From: SZUA-430 sp040080835
Lineage (GTDB): Bacteria > Pseudomonadota > Alphaproteobacteria > Micropepsales > Micropepsaceae
NCBI GenBank assembly: GCA_040080835.1
Contig: JBEBHP010000008.1
Coordinates: 142,411 to 206,410, forward strand
Length of the DNA stretch: 64,000 nt
Reading direction: 5' to 3'
Positions 26,692 through 34,977 of the stretch are shown here, piece by piece. A program made the translations under genes and the position numbers. Position 1 is the first letter of the stretch. Each line of letters begins with the position of its first letter. The notes under the pieces were generated by a model that saw only the letters and a list, made by a program, of their open reading frames with translations, had not been told where the DNA came from and did no database searches.

Positions 26692-27052
26692 CTATCGCTG
26701 CTCAAGCAACGTGGCAAGTAAAGTTTCGATGTCGCCAAAGTCTGACGTCTTCAACCCAACAGTAGGAATGGACTGGTTCGTATACACGAGATGCGCGTGC
26801 ATGAGCGGGCGTTTAGTCACATCGCGAAGCATGTTCGCAAGTTTAGATCACACCCAGATGTTCGGAAGATCGACGCGCGTAAATCCAGCATCGCATGAAT
26901 GAAGAACTGCGCGCCCCTCCCGCAGCCAACCGCACATCCTCGACTTGCAAGAATGGCTGCGCTTGTTCGCCCAGACTATCGCCTGAGCCGTTCACTTGCG
27001 CATTGTTCAAGGACAGGCCGCGAACCCTTGCGTTGATGCGCTCTGTCGGCAA
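26692..27052 (-). pseudogene. Remnant of an unidentified gene
   Basis: On the minus strand the frame ending at 26692 reads MLRDVTKRPLMHAHLVYTNQ then IPTVGLKTSDFGDIETLLAT, which looks like genuine protein. Upstream it continues past an in-frame stop near 26849 with equally protein-like sequence (HSCDAGFTRVDLPNIWV). A shifted frame stays open to 27052. This fits an old gene inactivated by a stop and possible frameshift. I cannot name the family. Confidence 0.35.
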
Positions 27053-27324
27053 TTCGATCTAACGTTCCCAGAACTCTCACCCAAAAGCATTCCCTTTTGT
27101 CGGGCCGCTACTTCAACAATAATTAGGACTCTTTTTCCCGAAATAGACATTGCCAGTCGAATTGCAGAAATCGAAAAATTTCAACCCAACGCTGGACTTT
27201 TTCCAGATTTTTTGGGCGTGTTCCAAGTTGGTGAGAGTGTGAGTGGTCCGCTGTGCCGCACAGCGGGTGAAGTTTTTTCCTGATCGAGGCAAAAGCTCCG
27301 AACAATCCTGTCGATAGCTTTGTC

Positions 27325-27651
27325 ATGGATGAAGCATTTAACTACGCAAATGACTTGCGAAGGTTGTTACCTGAAATTGCAGACATGAATTTCGAATGCA
27401 TCGCGATTGGAGGACACTATCCAAATGGCGCACGACCGAACGGATTCAAACGGTCTTTTAACGATGGTTCAGGGACGATAACGGTCAATGCAGTCCTATG
27501 GGACGATTTGTTGCAGAGGGCTCAAAATATTCCCGCTCGTCATCGGCGACCTCTCACCAAGATAATCTATAGTATGGATCGGGGGCCGGAGCCAGTATAC
27601 CAAGCCCGGAGAGGCGCCCGCTCTACTTCAGCAACTGACTATGGTCGCTAA
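27325..27651 (+). CDS. Hypothetical protein
   Basis: A 108-codon frame from ATG 27325 (MDEAFNYANDLRRLLPEIAD) with a protein-like N-terminal 70 residues and an Arg/Ser-rich tail that looks non-native. No clear ribosome-binding site. It could be a truncated gene whose 3' end was replaced. It overlaps the convergent zinc-ribbon gene by four bases. Confidence 0.35.
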   Translation: MDEAFNYANDLRRLLPEIADMNFECIAIGGHYPNGARPNGFKRSFNDGSGTITVNAVLWDDLLQRAQNIPARHRRPLTKIIYSMDRGPEPVYQARRGARSTSATDYGR

Positions 27652-27923
27652 ATCAATTGATCATTTTCTGAGTATGGCCGCACATAGAAATTGTTCGCTT
27701 GGCATCCAACGCACTTGAGCTTGCTGGCGAATTGGTGGAGTTCCTTATTCAACAACGACCGCAGTTTTCTTTCTCTCAGCATCCAGGGCCATGGCCAGAC
27801 GGCGACATGGCTACATTCGTCACACTGGAAGGTGATAGAAATACCAAGATCGATTAGCTGCCGAATAGTTCTACCTTTCAGTTCATTCGCAATCCGCCAC
27901 GTACGAGTGATTTTTCGTGCCAT
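27648..27923 (-). CDS. Small zinc-ribbon protein
   Basis: A 91-aa protein from ATG 27923 (MARKITRTWRIANELKGRTI). Two CxxC pairs, FQCDECSH and LKCVGCQ, are 40 residues apart and could bind one zinc ion. The region between is helical and basic with an unusual WPWPW. This type is common in accessory regions; no function is known. The nearby lipoprotein gene is on the same strand upstream. Confidence 0.58.
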   Translation of the reverse strand: MARKITRTWRIANELKGRTIRQLIDLGISITFQCDECSHVAVWPWPWMLRERKLRSLLNKELHQFASKLKCVGCQANNFYVRPYSENDQLI

Positions 27924-28008
27924 CGATTGAGCCTTGCAATTGTTCTCTTTTAGTTCTATTCCAATTTGAGAGAACGTCAAGGCTGTTGGGTGAATTCGAG
28001 TTGCTCCG

Positions 28009-28410
28009 TTAGTCTTTCACGCACTTGTAGTAAACTACTTGATTGACGTTATCGATGCTGCTGCTGTCATTCGAAGTGGTGGTGTCAATGGCGCCCGAAA
28101 CTTTCGCACCATTTCCATAACCAGTCACGGTCGCATTAACAGTAGACTGCGATTGGCTACTGCCGAAATCGATCTTTCCGATGACACTCTTTTGCAAATC
28201 CACAATTACTGGATGCCCACCGTTTCTGGCTTTGCAATCTTCAGTAATCATTCGATCACCTTCTGCGATCTGATGTGGAAAATTGGCGCGACCTTCGTAT
28301 TTGTAAACTGTCCCTACTCCCGCGACTTCCATTGGAATTGCCGATACGCTTCCAAAGGTACATCCAGTCAAAAGCAGCGCAAGTCCACCCAGCCCAAATA
28401 CCCGCTTCAT
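28009..28410 (-). CDS. Small lipoprotein of unknown function
   Basis: A 133-aa protein from ATG 28410. The N-terminus MKRVFGLGGLALLLTGC is a type II signal with lipobox LTGC, so it is predicted to be lipidated at Cys17. The mature part holds a Ser/Thr-rich beta segment (SSQSQSTVNATVTGYGNGAK) and ends in VVYYKCVKD, the second cysteine perhaps pairing with C60-type residues (TEDCKARNGG). It lies 85 bp upstream of the zinc-ribbon gene on the same strand. No family recognised. Confidence 0.75.
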   Translation of the reverse strand: MKRVFGLGGLALLLTGCTFGSVSAIPMEVAGVGTVYKYEGRANFPHQIAEGDRMITEDCKARNGGHPVIVDLQKSVIGKIDFGSSQSQSTVNATVTGYGNGAKVSGAIDTTTSNDSSSIDNVNQVVYYKCVKD

Positions 28411-28849
28411 TTTCCTCAACTCCCCAAACAAACCGCATGACGCTGTCGCGCTATAACTCCAACAAACAAAGCCCCTCTGCGTCATTTATTCAATCGAATA
28501 ATCGACAGCAAACATCGATTTACACGCCCGTCGTGTTGCAGAAAGCTCAATGAAAGTTCAAGGCAAGATGGTTGATTTTCCTCAAAAAAGAAGAAAACTG
28601 TACGCTATCCACAAATCTGAGCCACACCACCCTAACTGAGCCTCCCCTGACAACCACATCCAAAGCGATTAGCAGTCCGGCCAAACGTGCTCCGAGGGTA
28701 AACTGACCCAGACGTGGCCATCCAACAGAGCAGGGTGGGTCGGCTGGCATCACAACTTCAAACGCAATGTGTCCTATGTTTGCCGTCAGCGATACTTGGA
28801 AAAGACCTTGAATTCAGGGAGTTGTATGGAAGGAAGTAGGTCATAGCCT
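28411..28849. other. Intergenic stretch, nothing recognised
   Basis: About 440 bp, AT-richer than the backbone, with no gene or clear repeat. It separates the lipoprotein gene from a serine recombinase and may include that enzyme's former recombination site. Confidence 0.4.
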
Positions 28850-29446
28850 TCAACGCTTGAACTTTTCTGCTCTCACTCTTTGCACAACGCTTACACCAAC
28901 ACCCAAATTCGTGGCTGTCTTCCTGATGCCAATTCCCTCGGCCAGGCTCGCCCGAATGCGATCTTCCAACTTCGCAGCAACCCTCGGTCGCCCACCAACA
29001 CGCCCTTCCTTACGGGCACGCTTCAGGCCCGCCTTGACGCGCTCGACAATCATGGCGCGCTCGAACTCCGAGAACACTCCCATCATCTGAAACATGGCCT
29101 TACCCGCTGGCGTCGATGTATCGAGCCCCTGCTGGTGCAAATACAAGTCAACGCCCTTGGACTTAAGTTCGCCCAGGAAGCTGACCAAATCCTGCAGTGA
29201 TCGACCAAGGCGATCCACTGACCATGCCGCGACCAGATCGATTTCCTTACGCGCAACGGCCTGCCATAGCGCCTCGTAGCCCGGGCGCTTGTCCCTGCCC
29301 TTCGCGCCGCTAATGCCCTTGTCAGCAAATGTGGCGACGATATGCCAGCCATGCCGCTCAGCGACTTTCTGAAGCTCCTGCTGCTGGTTGTCGGTGGTCT
29401 GCCCGTCCGTACTCACCCGCACATACAGTGCAACCCGTTTCGACAT
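28850..29446 (-). CDS. Serine recombinase (resolvase/invertase family)
   Basis: A 198-aa protein of the small serine recombinase class. The catalytic serine is S12 in ALYVRVSTDGQ. Other active-site segments: LVAAWSVDRLGRSLQDL (the conserved R-x-x-R-S) and EFERAMIVERVKAGLKRAR (E helix). A C-terminal HTH (IGIRKTATNLGVGVSVVQRV) binds the crossover site. It may resolve or invert a local segment, or be left from a Tn3-type or plasmid insertion. No inverted repeats of a transposon were found at its ends. Confidence 0.93.
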   Translation of the reverse strand: MSKRVALYVRVSTDGQTTDNQQQELQKVAERHGWHIVATFADKGISGAKGRDKRPGYEALWQAVARKEIDLVAAWSVDRLGRSLQDLVSFLGELKSKGVDLYLHQQGLDTSTPAGKAMFQMMGVFSEFERAMIVERVKAGLKRARKEGRVGGRPRVAAKLEDRIRASLAEGIGIRKTATNLGVGVSVVQRVRAEKFKR

Positions 29447-29987
29447 CCCTTGCCCTCCAGTGGGGGCAACATATGGGAATAGGGTGTACGGAATTCAACT
29501 GTTACGCGTACATCACATCGGACTGGGAGTGACCCGCGGATACTCTGGTGTATCCGATCAGATTGTTGAAGGGGTTATCCGTACAGGGAGCAGCAAGTGG
29601 CCAAGGCGTAAGCCAAAAAGAATAGGGGTCCCACGAGGTGGATGCTTTCCTGGCTGCAAAAAGACCCCACCCCGGTCTTCAAAAAATCGGTTAAAGGGGC
29701 GAGCGTTGTTGTTGCTCGGACGTTCATGCGGAGAGAGGCCCATTCAATTTTAACGGGTCGCGCTTCCGCCCGGTCTGTCCTGTCCGAGACCTTTAGACCT
29801 CGGTGGGACGTTCCAAGGCGCATCTTGAGTAGGAGAGAGTCCGTGTGCCGCTGGCGGCCTCGGTAGATCACTTGCGCCACAGCGGCAATGCCGCATTCAC
29901 AACCCAATCGCTCGCATTGAGGACGGTCGCGGGTAATTCGTACGATTTCACCGTAAGTTCCGTCAGCTACTCTCAAAACACTGGCTA
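29447..29987. other. 540-bp region with uncertain ORFs
   Basis: A minus-strand frame of 133 codons (29575-29976, MRVADGTYGEIVRITRDRPQ) is open, and a second overlapping frame also reads protein-like over part of it. The overlap of two plausible frames suggests a frameshifted remnant rather than a live gene. Confidence 0.35.
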
Positions 29988-31436
29988 CTAAGTTGGCGGC
30001 TGGATGTTCGCGGACGCCTGTGAGGTGTCGGGTGCATTTTCAACCAGCCATGTTCCAAGGTTTCGTGCTTCGTGATACGGCAAAATGAAGCAAACCCATC
30101 CGAGTCCGACATGCCTGAGTCGAAGCTCGATTCCGTTCAATCCTGGATGCGAAGGCCGTTGAGTCCTCCACGCAGGATCAATGACGCCAATCTCAAAAGT
30201 GCCCGGTTGGCATGGCTCGCGCGACACTTGCTCCAGCATGCGTGATCGAACTTCACTTAGATTGAACATAAGCTTGTCGAGATCCTGAGCGGATAGCGAA
30301 ACTTCTGTTGCATCCGCTCCACTATCTCCGACACGCACCTGCACTGACATTGCATCGTCGGACAAGGAAACGCCCAGTTTTGTGTTCATGCTTTGGCCAT
30401 TCATAGTTCGATTTACCAGTTGCCCGTTTAACGGAAGCACTGCAGTTGACTGAAACGGATCAACAGTTTGAAGCGCCGAAAATGTGAAGCAGTTCCCGTG
30501 ATCTGCTACTGCAATCGCAGGCCGACCAGATTGGTCATGCATAATCGTGATCCTCTTGATTGGCCCTGCTGGGGTATCTCCAAACCAGAGATCAATTGAA
30601 ATGTTCAGTGCCTGATTGGCGGCCAATTTGAAGGCGGAGGGCGATCCTGAAAAACGATGGCACTCAAATTTACAATCACTTCGTCGAAACACGACGCCTT
30701 GCCGCCCCTGCACCCAGTACACAACCAGACCTTCTGCGCTTCCAAGCTCAGTAACGGAGAGATTGAAGCCGCCCGCTTCTGCGGTACCATGGCCAATTAG
30801 GGCACCCGGTGCCGCTCTATCCAAAATCGGGTCTGATACAGAATAAGAATAGCTGCAAAGGCGTGCCCCTTCCCCAGTCAACACATATGGCACCGCCCAA
30901 CCGCCTACATCGCGCTCGGGGCGTTCCGCAAACAATCGTTGCATCGCACCAATTGCCTTTGGAAGGCCATTGGGCGGGGTTTGGTGCCCGCGAACGGCAC
31001 ACAACAACTTTGTGATAGCCAGGGGCGCTGGGTCAATTTCAATCGAATGCCGAATGCGTTGAAACTGGCTGAATGCGGCGTCGATGCCCAAATGCAATGT
31101 TGCGACTTCCTGAACCTCTCCTCCTGAGATGCGGATCAAGTGGGGACCAGAATCGTCCCGAAACGCGTAGCCAAAATCCACGCTTGGATAATCTACGGTA
31201 CCACGTCGCAAAATTTCGACTGCCTCTGCCCCACTAGGATAGTCAGACGCTTCGAAAATAAGTTTCGATCCAATAGCAGTATCCCCAGCGAAACCTGCCA
31301 ACCCCATTCCGTCGAGGCTTGGCACAATCTTCAGCTCATAAACGCGGTCTCGTAATTCGATCGTTCCCCCGGTGATCACTGCATCCGAAACCATCCAGAC
31401 ACTGTCACCCTCGACGCTCCCAACCAGCAATGACAC
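29988..31436 (-). CDS. Proteasome-like Ntn-hydrolase-fold protein
   Basis: A 482-aa protein with GTG start at 31436. The first 60 residues resemble HslV/proteasome beta subunits: LLVGSVEGDSVWMVSD, YELKIV and GLAGFAGDTAIG. If Met1 is removed, Ser2 becomes residue 1 and the proteasomal D17, K33 and G47 positions correspond to D18, K36 and G48. About 300 further residues form a beta-rich C-terminal part with no match I know. The fold suggests an autocatalytic peptidase or amidase. It lies 160 bp downstream of a 305-aa gene on the same strand and may be paired with it. A defence role is inferred only from the setting. Confidence 0.65.
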   Translation of the reverse strand: MSLLVGSVEGDSVWMVSDAVITGGTIELRDRVYELKIVPSLDGMGLAGFAGDTAIGSKLIFEASDYPSGAEAVEILRRGTVDYPSVDFGYAFRDDSGPHLIRISGGEVQEVATLHLGIDAAFSQFQRIRHSIEIDPAPLAITKLLCAVRGHQTPPNGLPKAIGAMQRLFAERPERDVGGWAVPYVLTGEGARLCSYSYSVSDPILDRAAPGALIGHGTAEAGGFNLSVTELGSAEGLVVYWVQGRQGVVFRRSDCKFECHRFSGSPSAFKLAANQALNISIDLWFGDTPAGPIKRITIMHDQSGRPAIAVADHGNCFTFSALQTVDPFQSTAVLPLNGQLVNRTMNGQSMNTKLGVSLSDDAMSVQVRVGDSGADATEVSLSAQDLDKLMFNLSEVRSRMLEQVSREPCQPGTFEIGVIDPAWRTQRPSHPGLNGIELRLRHVGLGWVCFILPYHEARNLGTWLVENAPDTSQASANIQPPT

Positions 31437-31596
31437 TTTAAAACCAACCTTGTTCGTAACAATTTCACCAATTCAGTTTGTCCGGACGCAACTATTTGAC
31501 CATCCTGGTGTCCCTGGTATCTCGGCTGCGACGCAATATTTCTACACTAACGAGAATGACCAACGGCGTCGCTGGGGATCAATTGAAGGCACGAGA

Positions 31597-32514
31597 CTAT
31601 GGCTTCAAGAACGGATATTTTACTGGGGTCCACTTAGCCGGGTCCGTGTCGTATGGATGAGTGTACACCGCGGATGGACTCCATAAAGGAACTTTTGTCA
31701 GACAGTAGTAAGCCTGTAGTTCAGACCTTGGCCGAAGTTCTGTCACCCCAAACGAAGCCGCCATCATGATATAGCAAGCACCTAAAGCCTCGAATGCATG
31801 AAGCAACGTTGCCTTGGAGAATTGATTTTCCCGGTCATGCTTTATGGCGTTGTATGAGTCATACCATCGCAGGTCTTGAGTTGGACGAATTGTCGATCCC
31901 CATTCTTTGAATGGCGCAATTGGCTCAAGCCAGGGATATTGAGGAAAGCTGACTGCGTATTCATTCAGCTTCATCGCATGCAGAAGGCCAACGTATTCGT
32001 TGGTGCTAAATCTAGTCTTGATGACGCCATTCGCGACCAGCACTCCGCGCCAATACATTTCAATTTCTGTGCAAGCCAGTATCAGCAAGTTCCTAATGTC
32101 GTGGCCGTAGGTATCAAAGGTTTCAATACTTGGGTGAATCGTCCGACAGATTCGGTCGAGCTGCCTGGTCAAGGCGGTCAACTGCCCAACGGCCATTGCG
32201 ACTAGGTTGCGTTCCATGTGGATACCTGGATTGGTTCCGGGCGCTTCGTGCGGATGTTGATCTCCAGGACGCGCAATTCTTGGGTAGTACTGTCCCGGCA
32301 ACAAATCAAGTTTGTGGAAGGCAATTGCCCCATCAGGGGAAAACCAAGACTCGGCGTGGCGCCTAATGGAGTCCCAAATTGACTCCCCTGCTTTTGCAGT
32401 GAAGTAACTACCAGGGGCTTGCTTGCTAACACCGATGCGTTCCGCAGTGGTGTCATCTATTCGCCAAACACCCATAGCATTTCCGTTGGGGTCCATTCTG
32501 AGGTAATATTCCAT
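31597..32514 (-). CDS. Conserved hypothetical protein, helical C-terminal domain
   Basis: A 305-aa protein from ATG 32514 behind GGGGAA. The N-terminal half includes a motif DLLPGQYYPRIARPGDQHPH. The C-terminal half is helical with DIRNLLILACTEIEMYWRG and WYDSYNAIKHDRENQFSKAT, a pattern I have seen only in uncharacterised proteins. It is faintly HEPN-like (YNAIKH in the place of RNxxxH) but lacks the canonical Arg. It precedes the Ntn-hydrolase-like gene on the same strand. Confidence 0.68.
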   Translation of the reverse strand: MEYYLRMDPNGNAMGVWRIDDTTAERIGVSKQAPGSYFTAKAGESIWDSIRRHAESWFSPDGAIAFHKLDLLPGQYYPRIARPGDQHPHEAPGTNPGIHMERNLVAMAVGQLTALTRQLDRICRTIHPSIETFDTYGHDIRNLLILACTEIEMYWRGVLVANGVIKTRFSTNEYVGLLHAMKLNEYAVSFPQYPWLEPIAPFKEWGSTIRPTQDLRWYDSYNAIKHDRENQFSKATLLHAFEALGACYIMMAASFGVTELRPRSELQAYYCLTKVPLWSPSAVYTHPYDTDPAKWTPVKYPFLKP

Positions 32515-32582
32515 CCCAAATTCCCCTAACCCTTGAGCATGATTGCGCTACCGCGATTGGAATTGATGCCCTGGTCCATGAT

Positions 32583-32972
32583 ATGAGTTCGCTCATGAAA
32601 ACCAAAATCCGTCGAATTGCTATTTCGCCGTGGTGTTGGATTACCGGTTCGGCCGCAATGCTGTTGTTCCACGTAGTCTGGGCAATTGTCAGACACGACC
32701 CAATGGCAGTTAGCAGGTGCGGAGCAACGTGGGTGGTATTTGCAGGAGCAATTGTTGCGCGACCAATCATCCGCTTGGGATATCGCAAGTGGTATGAATC
32801 TACACGCAAATTCGACGGGGGAGAGTTCGAAGCGTCTCCAAACGAAATCGAATCGGACAAGCAGTCAGAACTAGATGCGCGGTCGGTCCAAATACTTGGG
32901 CCGTTGCTAGCAGTGTCTGGAACGTTGCTTTGGGCTTACGGTGACTTGCTGATGGTGGGCTCGCCAACATAG
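32583..32972 (+). CDS. Small two-TM membrane protein
   Basis: A 129-aa protein from ATG 32583, or ATG 32595. Predicted transmembrane helices are about residues 16-34 and 46-62, with a further hydrophobic C-terminal helix (ILGPLLAVSGTLLWAYGDLL). The middle is charged. It is divergent from the 305-aa gene with only 68 bp between. Function unknown. Confidence 0.6.
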   Translation: MSSLMKTKIRRIAISPWCWITGSAAMLLFHVVWAIVRHDPMAVSRCGATWVVFAGAIVARPIIRLGYRKWYESTRKFDGGEFEASPNEIESDKQSELDARSVQILGPLLAVSGTLLWAYGDLLMVGSPT

Positions 32973-33150
32973 GTCGCACCGGTGCCAGAAGCTTGATCCA
33001 CTAACGTATGTTGAATGGGCATTGGGTATCGGCAAGGCTACGATCTACAAGGCTCTGTCACTTGCCGCGATCAAGCTCGGAAGCCGAACTCTGATACCCC
33101 CCGATGCTCTTCGGCGATGGATAGCGGCGCTTCCCAGGGCACAACAGTAG
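32953..33150 (+). pseudogene. Excisionase-like HTH remnant
   Basis: A 65-codon frame ending TAG 33148-33150 reads LTYVEWALGIGKATIYKALS, then IKLGSRTLIPPDALRRWIAA. This is the AlpA/Xis-type HTH (x-GIGKATIYK, then ...GSRTLIPPDALRRW). There is no ATG, GTG or well-placed TTG start, and the frame begins inside the preceding gene, so it is a truncated gene. It may mark an older recombination junction inside the island. Confidence 0.5.
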
Positions 33151-33282
33151 CTGGCGGATTTCGGCCGACCAGCGCACGATGTCCCTAGGTGGAACTGCTT
33201 GTGACGCCAATCCTGACTTGAGCAGCATCTGGTTACTATGAAAATCATTACCTCGATTGGCAACTGCTCCGCGGAGCGATGA

Positions 33283-33852
33283 CTAGAGTGTATCGATGTA
33301 GACTCGCAGCCAGTCAATCGCCATCGGGATCGGAACTATCAAAGCGACAGGGATGGACACCAGCTCCACGAGCTTAATGCCTCTGGACTCCGTTGTTCTG
33401 TGAGCGAAGGCCAGACGATCCCAAACGCGATCCAGTTTATGCTGCTTGTAGCCTCTGACCACGAGCTGCGCGTAGTTGTAAAAGATGAGCACCAAGCAAG
33501 TGATTGCCGTCAGCGAAGGCACTATGCTGTATCGATGGTACACATCCTGCAATGACTGAATGTCTGCGATGACATTCAGAGCGCCTCCAGCCGCCAGCAT
33601 GACGAAGAACAAGACCGCGACCAAATTGAACCGAACGAACATACCAAACGTCATGCCCTTGTTCTTAGCCCACTTGATGGGCTTTCGGTCCCGGATTGCA
33701 GATTGAAGTCGATTGGCCGTGTGCCCACACAACGCGAGGCCTGATAGCCACTTAGTGACGTCTTGTGTCACACCGAAGTGAAGCCCCCGAAGGCTCCAGT
33801 CTGCGAACTCTTTGAACAAGACCAGTGCCTGATCTTCCGTCCCCGTAACCAA
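33283..33852 (-). CDS. Membrane protein of unknown function
   Basis: A 189-aa protein with a TTG start at 33852. About three transmembrane segments: residues about 70-93 (MFVRFNLVAVLFFVMLAAGG), 110-128 (LTAITCLVLIFYNYA) and 163-180 (SIPVALIVPIPMAIDWL). The N-terminal 65 residues are soluble and basic. No family recognised. It lies downstream of the second serine recombinase on the same strand. Confidence 0.6.
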   Translation of the reverse strand: MVTGTEDQALVLFKEFADWSLRGLHFGVTQDVTKWLSGLALCGHTANRLQSAIRDRKPIKWAKNKGMTFGMFVRFNLVAVLFFVMLAAGGALNVIADIQSLQDVYHRYSIVPSLTAITCLVLIFYNYAQLVVRGYKQHKLDRVWDRLAFAHRTTESRGIKLVELVSIPVALIVPIPMAIDWLRVYIDTL

Positions 33853-34006
33853 CTAGCATCCCTCCCGGCAAATCGAAGGGAAGCAAGATTGTTTGCGAGC
33901 ATCAACTCACTTCGCCCATTCAGGGAATTGAGAAGACTCATTCATCAAAATTGGGGTGATGCGGTTTTGCCGTTGAAGTTGCCAGTTACTCGATATTGCG
34001 GGCTCC

Positions 34007-34705
34007 TCAGCGACCACTGGATTGCGGAAGCAAACTAAGCGTGGCCAACGCGCGAGATACAGATTTCGCGGTCCACTTACCTCCGCGTAGAGCCCGGACT
34101 TCAGAATTGTTTAGTCGCCGGGCCAGTTCATTTAGAGATACTCCTGTCGAATACTGAAGCCTGATTTCCGGCTCGACGTCGAGCAACGCATCTGACAAGC
34201 GGCCCCGAGCAGCTGCAGTTCCCATGCTCTGATACTTTCTGATGTCCGCAGCGCCTGGGCGTTTGCCTCCCAGCACCTTGCCGCGAGCTTTGGCGGCACG
34301 CAGAGCCTCTTTGGTTCTCTTGGAGATCATTTCGGCCTCGTGCTGAGCCACAAGTGCCATGACGCCCAAGGTCATGGTGTTAACCTCCGGCAAGTCAGCG
34401 GCAATGAAATCCACGTGCGCGTCGCGGAGAGTCAACAAGAAGGCTGCGTTTCGGGAGAGCCTATCAAGCTTCGCGACAACTAGGGTCGCGCCTGTAGCAC
34501 GACAGCGCGCAAGCGCCTTTCCCAACTCGGGTCGCTGGTTCATCCGACCAGTCTCGATTTCTACATACTCCGGAGACACGAGACGCCCGCCCCTGCTTGC
34601 AACGAACAGGCGAATACTCTCGCGCTGAGCTTCCAGCCCCAAACCGCTACGCCCCTGCCGCACCGTCGAGACCCGCAAATAAGCAATGTACCTGCTGTTC
34701 GGCAT
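34007..34705 (-). CDS. Serine recombinase (resolvase family), second
   Basis: A 232-aa protein from ATG 34705 behind GGGGACA. Catalytic S13 is in YIAYLRVSTVRQG, with VVAKLDRLSRNAAFL supplying the R-x-x-R/S pair and LVAQHEAEMISKRTKEALRA the E helix. The C-terminal recombinase part is short (LNELARRLNNSEVRALRGG then WTAKSV), as in the phage or ICE-type resolvase class rather than large serine integrases. It differs clearly from the enzyme at 28850, so there were two separate acquisition events. Confidence 0.92.
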   Translation of the reverse strand: MPNSRYIAYLRVSTVRQGRSGLGLEAQRESIRLFVASRGGRLVSPEYVEIETGRMNQRPELGKALARCRATGATLVVAKLDRLSRNAAFLLTLRDAHVDFIAADLPEVNTMTLGVMALVAQHEAEMISKRTKEALRAAKARGKVLGGKRPGAADIRKYQSMGTAAARGRLSDALLDVEPEIRLQYSTGVSLNELARRLNNSEVRALRGGKWTAKSVSRALATLSLLPQSSGR

Positions 34706-34977
34706 GAATTTGTCCCCCCACTCAACGAGCGTTGAGAGGTGGGACACGGCGACCGAAATCCAAGTGAGTCAGGTTGACTCGGGTCGCGCGTGCCCAACAG
34801 CGGTCAGCAGTAGACACTCAATCACGCGAGGGATTTCCTGCAACACGCGTGAGAATTGTTCGGTTAACATTCGCCGCTAGAAGCCAGTCAGCCTTATGAT
34901 TTCTGCCGAACTCAGTTGCAGAGCGCGGAAGGCGCGCTGAACTGACAAGCGTAGCCATAAGTGTCAGGCCGTGTAGG

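Noticed and set aside
29575..29976. 133-codon minus-strand frame as a gene
   Set aside because: A second frame over the same bases is equally plausible, which suggests a frameshifted remnant.
31597..32514. HEPN toxin
   Set aside because: The helical C-terminus is suggestive, but the RxxxxH motif is not intact (YNAIKH).
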